This document shows positions 12,998 to 23,350 of a DNA stretch of 64,000 nt, piece after piece. The notes under the pieces were generated by a model. That model had not been told where the DNA came from. It was given only the letters and a program-made list of their open reading frames with translations, and ran no database searches. A program made the translations under genes and the position numbers. This DNA comes from Pseudomonadota bacterium (GTDB lineage Bacteria; Pseudomonadota; Gammaproteobacteria; Burkholderiales; Burkholderiaceae_C), in the NCBI GenBank assembly GCA_021783695.1, contig JAJXTO010000009.1, positions 28,706-92,705 on the forward strand, read 5' to 3'. Position 1 is the stretch's first letter; every line of letters begins with the position of its first letter.

Positions 12998-13819
12998 ATG
13001 ACGCAACAACTGCAAACCCTCATCGACCAAGCCTGGGACAATCGCACCAGTTACAGCCCGGCCAACGCCCCGGCGGAACTGCGCGAGGCGGTCGGCCATG
13101 TGATCGACCAGCTCAACGTGGGCAAACTGCGCGTGGCCGAGCGGGTGCATGGCGACTGGGTCACGCATCAGTGGCTGAAGAAGGCCGTGCTGCTGAGCTT
13201 TCGCCTGCACGACAATGTGGCAATGCAGGCCGGTGATCTGCACTTTTTCGACAAGGTGCAGACCAAGTTCCACAACCTGAATGACGAGCAGATGCGCGCC
13301 ACCGGGGTGCGCGTGGTGCCGCCGGCCGTGGCGCGGCATGGGTCTTACATCGCGCCCAATGTAGTGCTGATGCCCTCTTATGTGAACATCGGCGCCTATG
13401 TGGACGAGGGCACCATGGTCGATACCTGGGCCACCGTGGGCTCGTGTGCACAGATCGGCAAGAACGTGCATCTCTCGGGCGGTGTGGGCATTGGCGGGGT
13501 GCTGGAGCCGATTCAGGCCAATCCGACCATCATCGGAGACAACTGCTTCATAGGCGCGCGCTCGGAAGTGGTGGAGGGTGTGATCGTCGAAGACAACTGT
13601 GTCATCTCCATGGGCGTGTACATCGGCAAGTCGACCAAGATCTACGACCGCGCCACGGGCGAAGTCAGCTACGGCCGTGTTCCAGAAGGTTCGGTGGTAG
13701 TCAGCGGCAACCTGCCCAGCAGCGATGGCAAGTACAGCCTGTATTGCGCAGTGATCGTGAAAAAAGTGGATGCGCAAACACGCTCGAAAACCAGCATCAA
13801 CGAGCTGTTGCGCACTTGA
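12998..13819 (+). CDS. dapD: 2,3,4,5-tetrahydropyridine-2,6-dicarboxylate N-succinyltransferase
   Basis: Left-handed beta-helix hexapeptide repeats, [51 protein letters not shown]. Confidence 0.97.
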   Translation: MTQQLQTLIDQAWDNRTSYSPANAPAELREAVGHVIDQLNVGKLRVAERVHGDWVTHQWLKKAVLLSFRLHDNVAMQAGDLHFFDKVQTKFHNLNDEQMRATGVRVVPPAVARHGSYIAPNVVLMPSYVNIGAYVDEGTMVDTWATVGSCAQIGKNVHLSGGVGIGGVLEPIQANPTIIGDNCFIGARSEVVEGVIVEDNCVISMGVYIGKSTKIYDRATGEVSYGRVPEGSVVVSGNLPSSDGKYSLYCAVIVKKVDAQTRSKTSINELLRT

Positions 13820-13867
13820 GCAGGCCTGGCGCGACGCACCGCAGGATCAGATCACTAAGGGGGATGT

Positions 13868-15019
13868 ATGTCGGCAATGGAGCGTTTGTTCAAGCTGATG
13901 GCGGAGAAAAAGGCGTCTGACATCTACATCAGTCCGCACGCTCCCATCCTCATTCGCATCAATGGCCACGCTGTGGCGGTCAACCGGCAGGTGCTGACGC
14001 CGGAGGAGCCGTTTCGCCTGCTGGCCGAAGCCGTGGGACACGAGAAGGCGGCGGAAGTCACGCGCACCGGCGAGCTCAACATCGGCCTGCCGCGGCCCGG
14101 CCTGGGGAGTTTTCGCATCAGCGCGTTCCGCCAGCGCGGCAGTGTGGCGATGGTGGTGCGCTTCATCCCGGGGGAAATTCCACCCCTGGAATCATTGAAC
14201 CTGCCCGGCGTGCTGGCCGATCTGGTGATGGAAAAGCACGGCCTGTTGTTGATGGTGGGATCCACCGGCGCGGGCAAGAGCACCACCCTGGCGGCGATGA
14301 TCGACTACCGCAACGCCAACAAGACCGGTCACATCCTCACGCTGGAAGAGCCCATCGAATACCTGTTCTCCAATCGCAAGTCCATCGTCAACCAGCGGGA
14401 GGTGGGCATCGACACCGAGTCGCTGGCAGTCGGTCTGAAAAATGCGCTGCGGCAGGCGCCCGATTGCATCATGATCGGCGAAATCCGCGACCAGACCACC
14501 ATGAGCGCGGCCCTGCAATACGCCTTGTCGGGCCACCTCTGTCTGGCCACGCTGCATGCCAACAACAGCTACCAGGCGCTCAACCGCATCGTCGGTTTTT
14601 ACCCCATGGACCAGCGCGCGGCGCTCTTCAATGACATGGCCTCCGGCTTGCGGGGCATCGTCTCGCAACGGCTGCTGCGCGCCAGTGCCGGCGGACTGAC
14701 GCCGGCGGTCGAAATCATGCTCAACACCCAACTGGTGCGCGAACTGATTGAAAAGGGCGATTTCTCCGGCGTCAAGGAGGCGATGGAAAAATCCATGGCC
14801 GAAGGCTCGCAGACCTTCGAGCAGGCGCTGGCCGCCATGGTGGTCGACGGTGTGGTGAGCCGCGAAGAAGCGCTGGCCTACGCCGATTCCCCGACCAATC
14901 TGCTCTGGCGCCTGGAGAACGATTCGACCCTGCGTAAACAGCCCGCTCCCGCCGAGGCAGTCGAAGACGACACGCCTTCGTTCACAGAAATCACCCTCGA
15001 CCTCGATTCTCCCCGCTGA
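13868..15019 (+). CDS. pilU: PilT/PilU-family twitching motility ATPase
   Basis: Walker [20 protein letters not shown], Asp box, GEIRD; PilU-like C terminus. Confidence 0.88.
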   Translation: MSAMERLFKLMAEKKASDIYISPHAPILIRINGHAVAVNRQVLTPEEPFRLLAEAVGHEKAAEVTRTGELNIGLPRPGLGSFRISAFRQRGSVAMVVRFIPGEIPPLESLNLPGVLADLVMEKHGLLLMVGSTGAGKSTTLAAMIDYRNANKTGHILTLEEPIEYLFSNRKSIVNQREVGIDTESLAVGLKNALRQAPDCIMIGEIRDQTTMSAALQYALSGHLCLATLHANNSYQALNRIVGFYPMDQRAALFNDMASGLRGIVSQRLLRASAGGLTPAVEIMLNTQLVRELIEKGDFSGVKEAMEKSMAEGSQTFEQALAAMVVDGVVSREEALAYADSPTNLLWRLENDSTLRKQPAPAEAVEDDTPSFTEITLDLDSPR

Positions 15020-15038
15020 ATACGCCCGCTCCGACTGC

Positions 15039-16187
15039 ATGTCCCCCACTCAAATCCTGGTCCACGACCTTATCTCCCGCCACTCCGTCACTCCGCACGA
15101 TGCGGGCTGCCAGCAGATCATCGGCGCACGCCTGGCTGCTCTGGGCTTTTCCTGCGAGACGGTGGAGAGCGGCCCGCCCGATTTCCGTGTGACCAACCTG
15201 TGGGCGCTGCGTCAAGGCGCGGTGGACGATGCGCCGGTGCTGATGTTTGCCGGCCATACCGATGTCGTGCCCACCGGTCCGCTCGACCAGTGGCACAGCG
15301 ATCCGTTCGTGCCCACTGTGCGCGACGGCCGCCTGTACGGGCGCGGGGCGGCCGACATGAAAACCTCGCTGGCCGCGATGGTGGTGGCCGTGGAGGAGTT
15401 TCTCGCTGCCCGGCCCCAGCCCAGGGGCGCGATTGCCTTCCTGCTGACCAGCGACGAAGAAGGTCCGGCGCACGACGGCACGGTGAAGGTGTGCGACCTG
15501 CTGGCCGCCCGCCGCCAGCGGCTGGACTGGTGCATCGTTGGCGAACCCACCTCCACCGCGACTCTGGGCGACGTCATCAAGAACGGGCGGCGCGGTTCGC
15601 TCTCCGCACGACTGACCGTGCGCGGTGTGCAAGGTCATATCGCCTACCCGCAGCTGGCCAAGAACCCGATCCATCTTGCCGCCCCCGCGCTCGCCGATCT
15701 GGCGCAAATCTCCTGGGATGCTGGCAATGCCCACTTTCCGCCGACGTCCTGGCAGATGTCCAACATCCACGCAGGCACCGGGGCGACCAATGTGATTCCC
15801 GGCGAACTGGTGGTGGATTTCAACTTCCGCTTCTCGACCGAGTCCACGCCTGAGCAACTCCGGCAGCGCGTGCATGCGGTACTCGACCGTCACGCACTGG
15901 ATTACTCCATCGACTGGACGCTGGGCGGTGAGCCATTTCTCACTCCGCCTGGCGCCTTGTCCAAGGCCTTGCAGGCGGCAATTCGTGAGGAAACCGGCGC
16001 GCAGGCGCAGCTCTCCACCACGGGCGGCACGTCCGATGGCCGCTTCATCGCCAAGATCTGCCCGCAGGTCGTGGAGTTTGGACCGATCAATGCCAGCATT
16101 CACAAAATCGACGAATGGGTGGAAGTGAACGCCATCGACCCGCTGAAAAACATTTACCGCCGCACTCTTGAGGCGCTGGTGGCATGA
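15039..16187 (+). CDS. dapE: Succinyl-diaminopimelate desuccinylase
   Basis: M20 peptidase motifs ([27 protein letters not shown]). Confidence 0.96.
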   Translation: MSPTQILVHDLISRHSVTPHDAGCQQIIGARLAALGFSCETVESGPPDFRVTNLWALRQGAVDDAPVLMFAGHTDVVPTGPLDQWHSDPFVPTVRDGRLYGRGAADMKTSLAAMVVAVEEFLAARPQPRGAIAFLLTSDEEGPAHDGTVKVCDLLAARRQRLDWCIVGEPTSTATLGDVIKNGRRGSLSARLTVRGVQGHIAYPQLAKNPIHLAAPALADLAQISWDAGNAHFPPTSWQMSNIHAGTGATNVIPGELVVDFNFRFSTESTPEQLRQRVHAVLDRHALDYSIDWTLGGEPFLTPPGALSKALQAAIREETGAQAQLSTTGGTSDGRFIAKICPQVVEFGPINASIHKIDEWVEVNAIDPLKNIYRRTLEALVA

Positions 16188-17134
16188 CATTGCACGCAAG
16201 TCCGCCGAGACCGACGCAGCCTGCCATCACATTGCACGCAGCCTGGGTCGAGGCGGCGCAGGCGCTGGCCGTAGCCCGGCTCGACCACGGCCACGGCTGC
16301 GCCAGTGCCGAGGAGGAGGCGGCCTGGCTGGTGCTTCACGCAGCGGGCCTGCCCGCCACCGAGGCCGATCGGTTCGACGTTCATGCCTTGCAGCCTCTCA
16401 ATGCGCAGCAACTCCAGCAGGTTCGGGCCATCACCGCGCAACGCATCGCCACGCGCCAGCCGCTGGCCTACCTGCTTGGTGAAGCCTGGCTGGTGGGCCT
16501 GCGCTTCACCGTCGATCCGCGGGTGATCGTGCCGCGTTCCTTCATTGCCGAACTGCTCGATCAGGGCGCGCTCGACTCCTGGCTCTTGGTTCCGCCACAG
16601 CACATTCTCGACATGTGTACCGGATCAGGCTGTCTGGCCATTCTTGCTGCGCTGGCCTGGCAGGACGCGCAGGTGGACGCAGCCGATCTGTCGCTGGACG
16701 CCCTGGCTGTGGCGCAGATCAACCGCGCCGATTACGTGCTGCAGAAGCGCATGCAACTCATCGCCTCCGATCTGTGGAGCGCTTTCGCTGCCCACCCCGC
16801 CAACGGCTACGACCTGGTGCTGTGCAACCCGCCCTACGTGCCCGCGGCCAGCATGCAGACGCTGCCACAGGAATACCGTCATGAGCCGACGCTGGCGCTG
16901 GCCGGTGGAGCGGACGGCATGGAGCTGGTGCGGCGGTTTTTGCGCGACGCACCACCCCATCTCGCCCCGCACGGGGTGATCGTGCTGGAAGTGGGCAATG
17001 AACGCGCGGCGTTCGAGGCGGCGTTCCCGCAGTTGCCCGCGGTCTGGCTCGATACCGAACTCCATTCCGAGGCCGTCTGCCTGCTGCTTGCAGACGATCT
17101 TCGCGCCGTGTTTGCACCGGGAGCCACAGCATGA
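16184..17134 (+). CDS. prmB: 50S ribosomal protein L3 N5-glutamine methyltransferase
   Basis: [14 protein letters not shown] motif and NPPY catalytic motif, HemK/PrmB length. Confidence 0.93.
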   Translation: MTLHASPPRPTQPAITLHAAWVEAAQALAVARLDHGHGCASAEEEAAWLVLHAAGLPATEADRFDVHALQPLNAQQLQQVRAITAQRIATRQPLAYLLGEAWLVGLRFTVDPRVIVPRSFIAELLDQGALDSWLLVPPQHILDMCTGSGCLAILAALAWQDAQVDAADLSLDALAVAQINRADYVLQKRMQLIASDLWSAFAAHPANGYDLVLCNPPYVPAASMQTLPQEYRHEPTLALAGGADGMELVRRFLRDAPPHLAPHGVIVLEVGNERAAFEAAFPQLPAVWLDTELHSEAVCLLLADDLRAVFAPGATA

Positions 17135-19062
17135 TCCGCCTCACCGACATCGTGTTGCGGCGTGGCATCCAGGTGGTGCTCGATCACGCCAGCCTCACCC
17201 TGCATCCGGGTGACAAGATCGGCCTGGTGGGCGTCAACGGCGCCGGCAAGACCTCCTTGTTTTCGCTGTTGCTCGGCACGCTGCATGAAGACGCGGGCAC
17301 CCTGGAAAAACCGGCCAACTGGCGTCTGGCCACGGTTGCGCAAGATGTGCCCGACACCGACGCCACCGCGACCGACTTCGTGCTGCAGGGTGACGTTGCC
17401 CTGTGCACGGCGCAGCGGGCGCTGCAGGCGGCAATGGACGCGCCCGAGCAGGACGAGGCCGCCAGCCACGTCCTGGGCGAAGCGCAGCATGCGTTCGAGC
17501 TGGCCGACGGCTACACCGCGCGGGCTCGGGCGGAGGCCTTGCTGCTCGGTCTGGGTTTCAGCGTGGCGGAATTGCACAAGCCCGTGGTGCAGTTTTCCGG
17601 TGGCTGGCGCATGCGGCTGGCGCTGGCGCAGGCGCTGTTCGCGCCGAGCGACTGCCTGCTGCTCGATGAGCCGACCAATCACCTCGACCTCGACGCGCTG
17701 GTCTGGCTGGAGCAATGGCTGGCCCGCTATCCCGGGCTGCTGCTGGTCATTTCGCACGACCGCGAATTTCTCGACGCCATCTGCCGCGTCACCGTGCACC
17801 TCGACGGCGGCAAGCTCACCCGCTATGGCGGCAACTACACCCTGTTCGAGGAGCAGCGCGCGGAAAAGATCATGCAGCAGCAGGCGGCGTTTTCCCGGCA
17901 GCAGCAGGACATTGCCCGGCTGACGCGCTTTGTCGAGCGCTTTCGCGCCAAGGCAACCAAGGCCCGCCAGGCGCAAAGCCGCATGAAGGCGCTGGAGCGC
18001 ATGGAGCGGCTGGCGCCGGTGTATCTCAGCGGCGCGCTGCGCATCGAACTGCTGGCGCCGCTGAACCTGCCGCAGCAACTGCTCACTTTGCATGACGTGT
18101 GCTGTGGCTATGGCGAGCCGCCCATCCTGACAGGAGTCAGCCGTGTCGTGACCGGCGGCCTGCGACTGGGCATTCTGGGTGCCAACGGCCAGGGCAAGTC
18201 TACCCTGGTCAAGACCCTGGCCGGTGTGCTGCCGCTGTTGTCCGGCCAGCGCATCGAAGGCAAGGGGCTGGTGATCGGCTACTTCGCCCAGCAGGAAGTG
18301 GACGTGCTGCGGCTGGACGAATCGCCGCTGCAGCACATGCAGCGGCTGGCGCGCGATGTGGCGCCGCAGACCACCGAGCAGGAATGGCGCAACTGGCTGG
18401 GCCGCTATCAGTTCGACGGCGACATGATGCTGCGCGCCTGCGGCAGTTTTTCCGGCGGAGAAAAAGCCCGGCTGGCGCTGGCGCTGGTCATCTGGCGCAG
18501 GCCCAATCTGCTGTTGCTCGACGAGCCGACCAATCACCTCGATCTCCCCACACGCGAAGCGCTGGCCATGGCCCTGCAAGACTTCGCCGGCACGGTGCTG
18601 CTGGTATCGCATGACCGCGCCCTGCTGCGCGCCACCTGCGATGCCTTCTGGCTGGTGGCCGATGGCCAAGTGCAAGACTTCGACGGCAGCCTCGACGATT
18701 ACCAGCAGTGGGCCCTATCGCGCACCCGGCAGCGGCAAAACGCAGCGCAGGCGAGCGCTCCCGAGCCCGAGCCGACCCCGGCCGACCGCAAGGAAACCCG
18801 CCGCCAGCAAGCCGAGCTGCGGCAGCAGCGTACGCAGCAACTCAAGCCGATCAAGGCCGAGTTCACCAAGGTAGAGACCGAAATACGCCAGCTTGAGGAC
18901 GACCGCACGGCGCTGGAAGCCGCGCTGGCGCAACCCAGCCTGCAAGCGGCGGAACGTGTGGAACACGGCAGGCGGCACCATGCGCTCTCTCAGCGCATCG
19001 CTCTGCTCGAAGAGCGCTGGCTGGAACTCAGCGAGCAACTCGAAACGCTGCAGTCGGTCTGA
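17131..19062 (+). CDS. ABC-F family ATPase (YheS/Uup-like)
   Basis: Two ATP-binding domains (GVNGAGKTSL, GANGQGKSTL), FSGG signatures, LDEPTNHLDL twice, C-terminal coiled coil. Confidence 0.93.
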   Translation: MIRLTDIVLRRGIQVVLDHASLTLHPGDKIGLVGVNGAGKTSLFSLLLGTLHEDAGTLEKPANWRLATVAQDVPDTDATATDFVLQGDVALCTAQRALQAAMDAPEQDEAASHVLGEAQHAFELADGYTARARAEALLLGLGFSVAELHKPVVQFSGGWRMRLALAQALFAPSDCLLLDEPTNHLDLDALVWLEQWLARYPGLLLVISHDREFLDAICRVTVHLDGGKLTRYGGNYTLFEEQRAEKIMQQQAAFSRQQQDIARLTRFVERFRAKATKARQAQSRMKALERMERLAPVYLSGALRIELLAPLNLPQQLLTLHDVCCGYGEPPILTGVSRVVTGGLRLGILGANGQGKSTLVKTLAGVLPLLSGQRIEGKGLVIGYFAQQEVDVLRLDESPLQHMQRLARDVAPQTTEQEWRNWLGRYQFDGDMMLRACGSFSGGEKARLALALVIWRRPNLLLLDEPTNHLDLPTREALAMALQDFAGTVLLVSHDRALLRATCDAFWLVADGQVQDFDGSLDDYQQWALSRTRQRQNAAQASAPEPEPTPADRKETRRQQAELRQQRTQQLKPIKAEFTKVETEIRQLEDDRTALEAALAQPSLQAAERVEHGRRHHALSQRIALLEERWLELSEQLETLQSV

Positions 19063-19079
19063 CAGCGCGCCCTGATCTG

Positions 19080-19138
19080 ACGCGAAACGTCTGTCCCCGA
19101 GGGGATGAGAACTTGGGGACGCACCGCGTTTCGCGCTG
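19080..19138. other. Nested inverted-repeat element upstream of the DUF6858-like gene
   Basis: GCGAAACG...CGTTTCGC enclosing TCCCC...GGGGA. Confidence 0.5.
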
Positions 19139-19271
19139 ATGGCGGTCTGATCAAGGTGAAATTTGATCAATGCTGAGATGCCGACATGTCGATCCGAGTA
19201 AATTGGTCAACCTTTGCGTCGCTGACCTGCGCTTCGCGCCAACAGCGCTGCCCCATTCCCCCGGAGTGCCC

Positions 19272-19664
19272 ATGAAACAAACCCTGCTGCAAGAAAAATA
19301 TCCTGTCTACGTTGCCGAAGTCTCCAAGTCCGAAACCAGCTGCACCACGGTGGGGGAGGTCGTCGACTACTTCAAGGAAAAAATTGCATCCAACCCGAAA
19401 GTCAAATTCATCGCCGTGTTCGATCATTTCGAGCACACCACCAACATCGGCGGCGCCATTGCTCCGGAAATCAAGGCGGCGGCGGAAGTGATTTTCTGCT
19501 TCGGTATCGCTTTGCCCAACCCCATGGTGCTGGCGGTCCGTCCGCGCTCCATCGGCATTGCCGACATGGGGGACAAGTTTGTGGTCAGCTTCCTCGAAGC
19601 GCCCATGGCACCGGCCAACGAAGCCATGGAAGCTTGGACCAAAGGCCTGCACAACAAGGACTGA
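19272..19664 (+). CDS. DUF6858-like conserved protein
   Basis: MKQTLLQEKYPVYVAEVSKSETSCTTVGEVVDYFKEKI...; ATG at 19272 preceded by CGGAG; family assignment from memory. Confidence 0.6.
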   Translation: MKQTLLQEKYPVYVAEVSKSETSCTTVGEVVDYFKEKIASNPKVKFIAVFDHFEHTTNIGGAIAPEIKAAAEVIFCFGIALPNPMVLAVRPRSIGIADMGDKFVVSFLEAPMAPANEAMEAWTKGLHNKD

Positions 19665-19704
19665 GTCCGTGGGTCGACAGCGGCCTGGTTCAGCGCTTCA
19701 CAAT

Positions 19705-19740
19705 CACAAAACACCGCGACCGAGTTCGCGGTGTTTTGTG
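19705..19740. terminator. Bidirectional terminator between convergent genes
   Basis: CACAAAACACCGCGA-CCGAGT-TCGCGGTGTTTTGTG, perfect 15-bp stem with A/T-rich flanking arms. Confidence 0.9.
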
Positions 19741-19756
19741 GAGCAGCAGATTGGAT

Positions 19757-21109
19757 TCAGCTTGAGGAACTTCTGGTCGCACGCCAGAGCAGCACTGCAA
19801 AACAGCTTGCCGCAACCGCGAGACCAGTGGTGTTGCCCATCCAGAAACCTGCTGCTCCCTGCAGCGCAGCCGGGGTGATGCCCAGGGTATTGAACCCCAG
19901 CATGTAGCCGCCACCAAGGCCGATTCCCCATAGAGACAGCGCATACAGCACGCTGGGCAGGACGGCGATGTGGTAAGAGCGCAGGACGAAGGCGCTGCTC
20001 GATTGCACCGCATCGAACACCTGATAGAGCGCGATGAACAGGAAGAGGTGATAGGCCGCAGCCTGCACCTTGGGGTCGGACGTGTACCAGCCGATGATGC
20101 GGCCACGTTCCAGCCAGACGGCCAGACCGATGGCCACGGAGAGCAGGGCTGCGGTGCCCACCCCGCTCCACGCCGTGTGTCGTGCAGCGCGGTTGTTGCC
20201 CGCGCCGAGATGCTGGGCCACCACCGAGCCCGTGGCGATGGAGATCGACAGCGGCAGCATGTAGAGCACGGTGGCGAAGTTGGCGGTGATCTGATGCGCG
20301 GCGAGCACGGTGTTTCCAAGGCGGGCGATGAACAACGCCATGAAGGTGAAGGCGGAGACCTCGACCAGCAGGCTCAGGCCGATCGGCCCACCCAGCCGAA
20401 GCAGGTGCGCCTGCGCAGCCCAGTCCGGCCCGTCCCAGCGTGAAAACGCGGCGAATGGCCGCAGCGCAGCGCTGTACCGATGCTGGAGCAGCGCCACGGC
20501 GAGCAAGCCGTACTGGGTCAGGACGGTGGCAATGGCGCAGCCGGTCGCCCCCAGCGGCGTCATGCCATGCAAGCCAAACTGATCCGGCAGCAGAAACAGG
20601 GCGTTGAGCAGTAGTTTGATGAGCAGTCCGCCGATCTGCAAGGCCGCTGTGAGCAAGGGCCTGGAGATGGCTTGGCTCAGCGCCGCATGCACGCGGAACG
20701 CCAGGGCGGCCGGCAGGCCGAGGGCGAGGATGGTCAGGTAGCGATCGACCATGGGGTCGCGTGTCTGTCCGGTGAGTGCCAACAGCGGTTGCGGCCAAAG
20801 CAGCACACCCATGCCGACGACGCACAGCCCCCCGGCAAGCCAGAGTCCCTGGCGAAAACCAGCGCCGACGACTTGCGGCGTGCCTGCGCCAAAGCCGCGC
20901 CCCAACGTCGGCAGCAGCGACTGGGTAACCCCCGAGAGCGAGACATACAGGGTGATGTAAATCGCCTGACCAATGGACAGGGTGGCGAGATTGGCCGTGG
21001 TGGAGAAATGACCGAGCATCACCGTGTCGGCCACGCCAAAGCCGATGACCGCAAGCTGGCCGATGAGCACGCTCACGGCCAGCCGCAACAGGTCGCGCAG
21101 TGGACGCAT
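19757..21109 (-). CDS. MATE family efflux transporter
   Basis: 12-TM MatE sequence (LIGQLAVIGFGVADTVMLGHFS...). Confidence 0.9.
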   Translation of the reverse strand: MRPLRDLLRLAVSVLIGQLAVIGFGVADTVMLGHFSTTANLATLSIGQAIYITLYVSLSGVTQSLLPTLGRGFGAGTPQVVGAGFRQGLWLAGGLCVVGMGVLLWPQPLLALTGQTRDPMVDRYLTILALGLPAALAFRVHAALSQAISRPLLTAALQIGGLLIKLLLNALFLLPDQFGLHGMTPLGATGCAIATVLTQYGLLAVALLQHRYSAALRPFAAFSRWDGPDWAAQAHLLRLGGPIGLSLLVEVSAFTFMALFIARLGNTVLAAHQITANFATVLYMLPLSISIATGSVVAQHLGAGNNRAARHTAWSGVGTAALLSVAIGLAVWLERGRIIGWYTSDPKVQAAAYHLFLFIALYQVFDAVQSSSAFVLRSYHIAVLPSVLYALSLWGIGLGGGYMLGFNTLGITPAALQGAAGFWMGNTTGLAVAASCFAVLLWRATRSSSS

Positions 21110-21121
21110 GAACGTCGCGCC

Positions 21122-22819
21122 CTAAGGCCCAGGGGGAGTCAGCCGCTGGTAGAGGAAGATCGGTTCATCGCGTTCACCCGGACGGCCGCCGCGCCAGAGC
21201 AGCCGCCATTGTGTGGCTGGCCCCGGGGCATGCGCGCCCAGCGCATAGGGACAGTGCGCAGTGTGTGCATTGGAGAAGTCGAGCTGGCTCCAATAACCGA
21301 TCAAGGCTTGCGAGGTGAGGTCGATTCCAGAAGGCTTCAGGCAGGGCGTGCCGACCTTCATGGACAGCGCGCTGCTTGTCTGCACCGCATGCGCCACGCT
21401 GGTGCCAACGTTGCGGTAGGTGCTGGCGTAGTTCAGTGCCGGCATCCACAGGCTGCCGACCAGGACCCAAGCGAGCGTGACGCCGCTGGCCGACAGCACC
21501 ATGCCTTTCCACAACGGGTGGCGATGCCGCCCGGTGCGCCAGATGACGATCGCCGCCCAGGCTGCGGTTGCGAGCAGCGAGATACCCAGCGTGAAGGGGT
21601 CGAGGCCGAGATGAAAACCGGGCGCGAGTCGCGCAATATTGGCCGCCGGCTTGGGTGGCCAGCCGGTGAGCATGGCCAGCCACATCACCCAGACCACCAG
21701 CGCCAGCAGGCTGTAGAGCAGAACCGCGAACCAGTCGATCGCCGCCAGCCCTGCACGCCGCATCACAGGCAGCGCGAAGCCGGCCAGAATGGCCAGCGGC
21801 GGAAGCGACAGCAAAAAGACCTTATCGTTATTGCCGAGTGCCAGAGCGCTGAACAAAGCCAGCAGAGCCAGCGCCCAGGCGGGTTGCAGATGCCTTGCAT
21901 GCAGCGACTCACGCCAGCGCCAAAGCGCCCACAGCGCAAGCGGCCAGGCTGGCCAGGTGAACCAGACACCGATGCGGAAAAAATTGCCGATGCCGATCAG
22001 CGTCGGCCATTGGCCGTGCAAAGACCAGCCGAGTTGTGATTCGGCCCACAAACCCGACGCAAGACCGAGCGCCAGAGCCGTCATGAGTTCCCAATTCTCC
22101 CTGCCCAGGTCGTGCCTGAGGAGCAGAGTCAGGGTAAGCGCCAGCAGCAAGACGAACCAGCCAGCCGATGTCAGCGACAGGCTGATCAAGCCCAGACCGA
22201 TGACCATGGCCGATGTCCGGAGTTTGCGCGGATAGATCGACACGCCCAGCAACACCGCGCTCATCGCGGCGAGCTGCAGCACCTGGGTCGAGGCTTCATG
22301 ACCGCGTCCGAGCAAGCCCAGAGTGGCCAGCAAGGTGAGCAGCACGCCATCGGCGATGGCACGGGCGTAGTCACGCGGCACGATCGGCGGCCCGAAGGCT
22401 GGTGGCACGGGCTGCGCCGCATCATCCCGCGCAAAGTGAAACGCGGCGTACCACGTCAGACTCATGCTCGCTCCCAGCGCCAGCATGAAAGGCAGCCGCG
22501 AGGCCAGCACAGGGCCGATCCAGGCGCCGAAGGCTTGAATCGACCACGCCCCCAGCCAGTGGGTCAGCCAGCTACCAAGGATGGCATGCCCGTATAGTTG
22601 TGGGTGGAACCAGTCAGTCGCACCCCGCGCCATTTGCCACATCACGGCAAAACTCAGGCCGTCGGTGCGCCACGGGTCGCGCCCGAGAAATCCCGGGAGG
22701 GTATAGGCCAGGCACAGCAGCAAGAGCAAGGGTCGAGGCAATTTGCTCACAGCGCCAGCCTTCAGGGCAGGGCGCGTCGGTGGTCTGCGTGTCTGTCCGT
22801 GTGAGAAGGCCGAACTCAT
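21122..22819 (-). CDS. Polytopic membrane protein, ArnT/PMT-like glycosyltransferase 39-type
   Basis: Multiple TM segments; N-terminal loop GRDPWRTDGLSFAVMWQMARG resembles the DE(G)-type loop of PMT/ArnT proteins. Confidence 0.6.
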   Translation of the reverse strand: MSSAFSHGQTRRPPTRPALKAGAVSKLPRPLLLLLCLAYTLPGFLGRDPWRTDGLSFAVMWQMARGATDWFHPQLYGHAILGSWLTHWLGAWSIQAFGAWIGPVLASRLPFMLALGASMSLTWYAAFHFARDDAAQPVPPAFGPPIVPRDYARAIADGVLLTLLATLGLLGRGHEASTQVLQLAAMSAVLLGVSIYPRKLRTSAMVIGLGLISLSLTSAGWFVLLLALTLTLLLRHDLGRENWELMTALALGLASGLWAESQLGWSLHGQWPTLIGIGNFFRIGVWFTWPAWPLALWALWRWRESLHARHLQPAWALALLALFSALALGNNDKVFLLSLPPLAILAGFALPVMRRAGLAAIDWFAVLLYSLLALVVWVMWLAMLTGWPPKPAANIARLAPGFHLGLDPFTLGISLLATAAWAAIVIWRTGRHRHPLWKGMVLSASGVTLAWVLVGSLWMPALNYASTYRNVGTSVAHAVQTSSALSMKVGTPCLKPSGIDLTSQALIGYWSQLDFSNAHTAHCPYALGAHAPGPATQWRLLWRGGRPGERDEPIFLYQRLTPPGP

Positions 22820-22857
22820 GGAGAAAATGGTTTGCGCGAGGCGTTGAATCCGGGGTG

Positions 22858-22887
22858 AAAAAGACAACGGGCAGCCGCGCTGCCCGT
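22858..22887 (-). terminator. Rho-independent terminator downstream of rpmE2
   Basis: On the minus strand ACGGGCAGC-GCG-GCTGCCCGT followed by TGTCTTTTTC. Confidence 0.88.
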
Positions 22888-22936
22888 GATCTGCATGTGC
22901 CTCGGGTTGTGGCAACCCGGGTTGGCGGTCAGGCGC

Positions 22937-23197
22937 TCAAGCCTTGCCTGTCGCCTTGGCGAACTTCTGGCGGAACTTCTCGACGCGGCCGCCCAGAGTG
23001 TCGATGCTCTTTTGCTGGCCAGTGTAGAAGGGATGCGATTCAGCGCTGGTTTCCACCTTGTACAAGGGCACTTCACGGCCATCGTCGAGTTTGACGGTTT
23101 CGCGCGTTTGCGCCGTGGAGGAGATGATGATCTTCGAGCCAGTGGACAGGTCGAGGAAGCAGACGTCGCGGTATTGGGGGTGGATTCCAGATTTCAT
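22937..23197 (-). CDS. rpmE2: 50S ribosomal protein L31 type B (Cys-minus)
   Basis: [20 protein letters not shown]...[11 protein letters not shown]; lacks the CxxC zinc ribbon. Confidence 0.95.
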   Translation of the reverse strand: MKSGIHPQYRDVCFLDLSTGSKIIISSTAQTRETVKLDDGREVPLYKVETSAESHPFYTGQQKSIDTLGGRVEKFRQKFAKATGKA

Positions 23198-23350
23198 TTC
23201 AGTTCCTAGGGATGACAGCTAGCCGCCGACGCGCGTGAGCAAACTGAACACATCCATTCGCTGTCGGTACTTGGCAAAACAGCGAATTATCGCAGATTTC
23301 TCTGGCGCAGTATCAGACTTCAAATCGAGATTTCAAATCGCAGCGTGGCC

